From contig OZ014418.1 of the NCBI GenBank assembly GCA_963965975.1, positions 1,888,275-1,952,274 of the forward strand: a stretch of DNA of 64,000 nucleotides, in the 5' to 3' direction. Origin of the DNA: Xestospongia bergquistia (lineage: Eukaryota > Porifera > Demospongiae > Haplosclerida > Petrosiidae). The notes under the pieces were generated by a model. The model ran no database searches. It was not told where the DNA came from and saw only the letters and a list, made by a program, of their open reading frames with translations. Every line of letters starts with the position of its first letter. The first letter of the stretch is position 1. Positions 63,999 to 64,000 of the stretch are shown one piece after another. Both the position numbers and the translations under genes were made by a program.

Positions 63999-64000
63999 GT

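Overview
The window is eukaryotic: AT-rich DNA with short GT-AG introns (many of 50-400 bp) and multi-exon genes for secreted and membrane proteins. SRCR, LDLa, Ig-like and hormone-receptor (HRM) modules fused to a GAIN/GPS domain and an adhesion-type seven-helix region suggest an invertebrate, most likely a demosponge. That placement is an inference from domain content and intron size; no species is identified.

The window is essentially one tandem family of chimeric receptor genes, all on the + strand. I call the members A to H. A (1748-10849) is complete: 30 exons, 5397 coding bases, 1798 residues, in the order signal peptide, sponge-type N-terminal domain, furin-like Cys-rich exon, LDLa, three SRCR domains, Ig-like, [unknown unit + HRM] twice, GAIN/GPS, 7TM, acidic tail. 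B (12156-15835) is a pseudogene cut off at exon 14. C (17128-21928) has an unbroken ectodomain but no 7TM part; its last exon is read in a different frame and ends in a hydrophobic tail. D (25127-33771) carries all 30 exons but has one base missing in exon 15. E (35354-42854) is a second ectodomain-only copy with the same hydrophobic ending and a decayed retroelement in intron 1. F (44775-45109), G1 (47883-49181) and G2 (52729-53598) are gene fragments. H (59304 to the window end) is a copy cut by the window edge. A-D and F form one subfamily; E, G1, G2 and H form another, without the furin-like exon and with a different LDLa exon.

Between genes lie shared 5' and 3' flanking blocks (1-1747, 16370-17127 and 24082-25126; 34159-35353, 46700-47400, 51510-52250 and 55616-56290), a 4.8-kb segmental duplication (45746-50306 and 50519-54680), a ~290-bp tandem repeat (56422-58920), long ACAT/ATCC micro- and minisatellites, a gypsy-type retroelement relic, MULE/ZSWIM-like transposase relics, a tRNA-Pro-like relic and an antisense LIMK/TESK-like kinase pseudogene.

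Read together, this looks like a fast-evolving surface-receptor cluster. Ectodomain exons are almost all phase 1-1 and differ by in-frame indels, blocks of identity are shared in a mosaic between copies, and 7TM receptors sit beside ectodomain-only paralogues that may be GPI-anchored or secreted. A role in self/non-self or microbe recognition is inference; nothing in the sequence proves a ligand.
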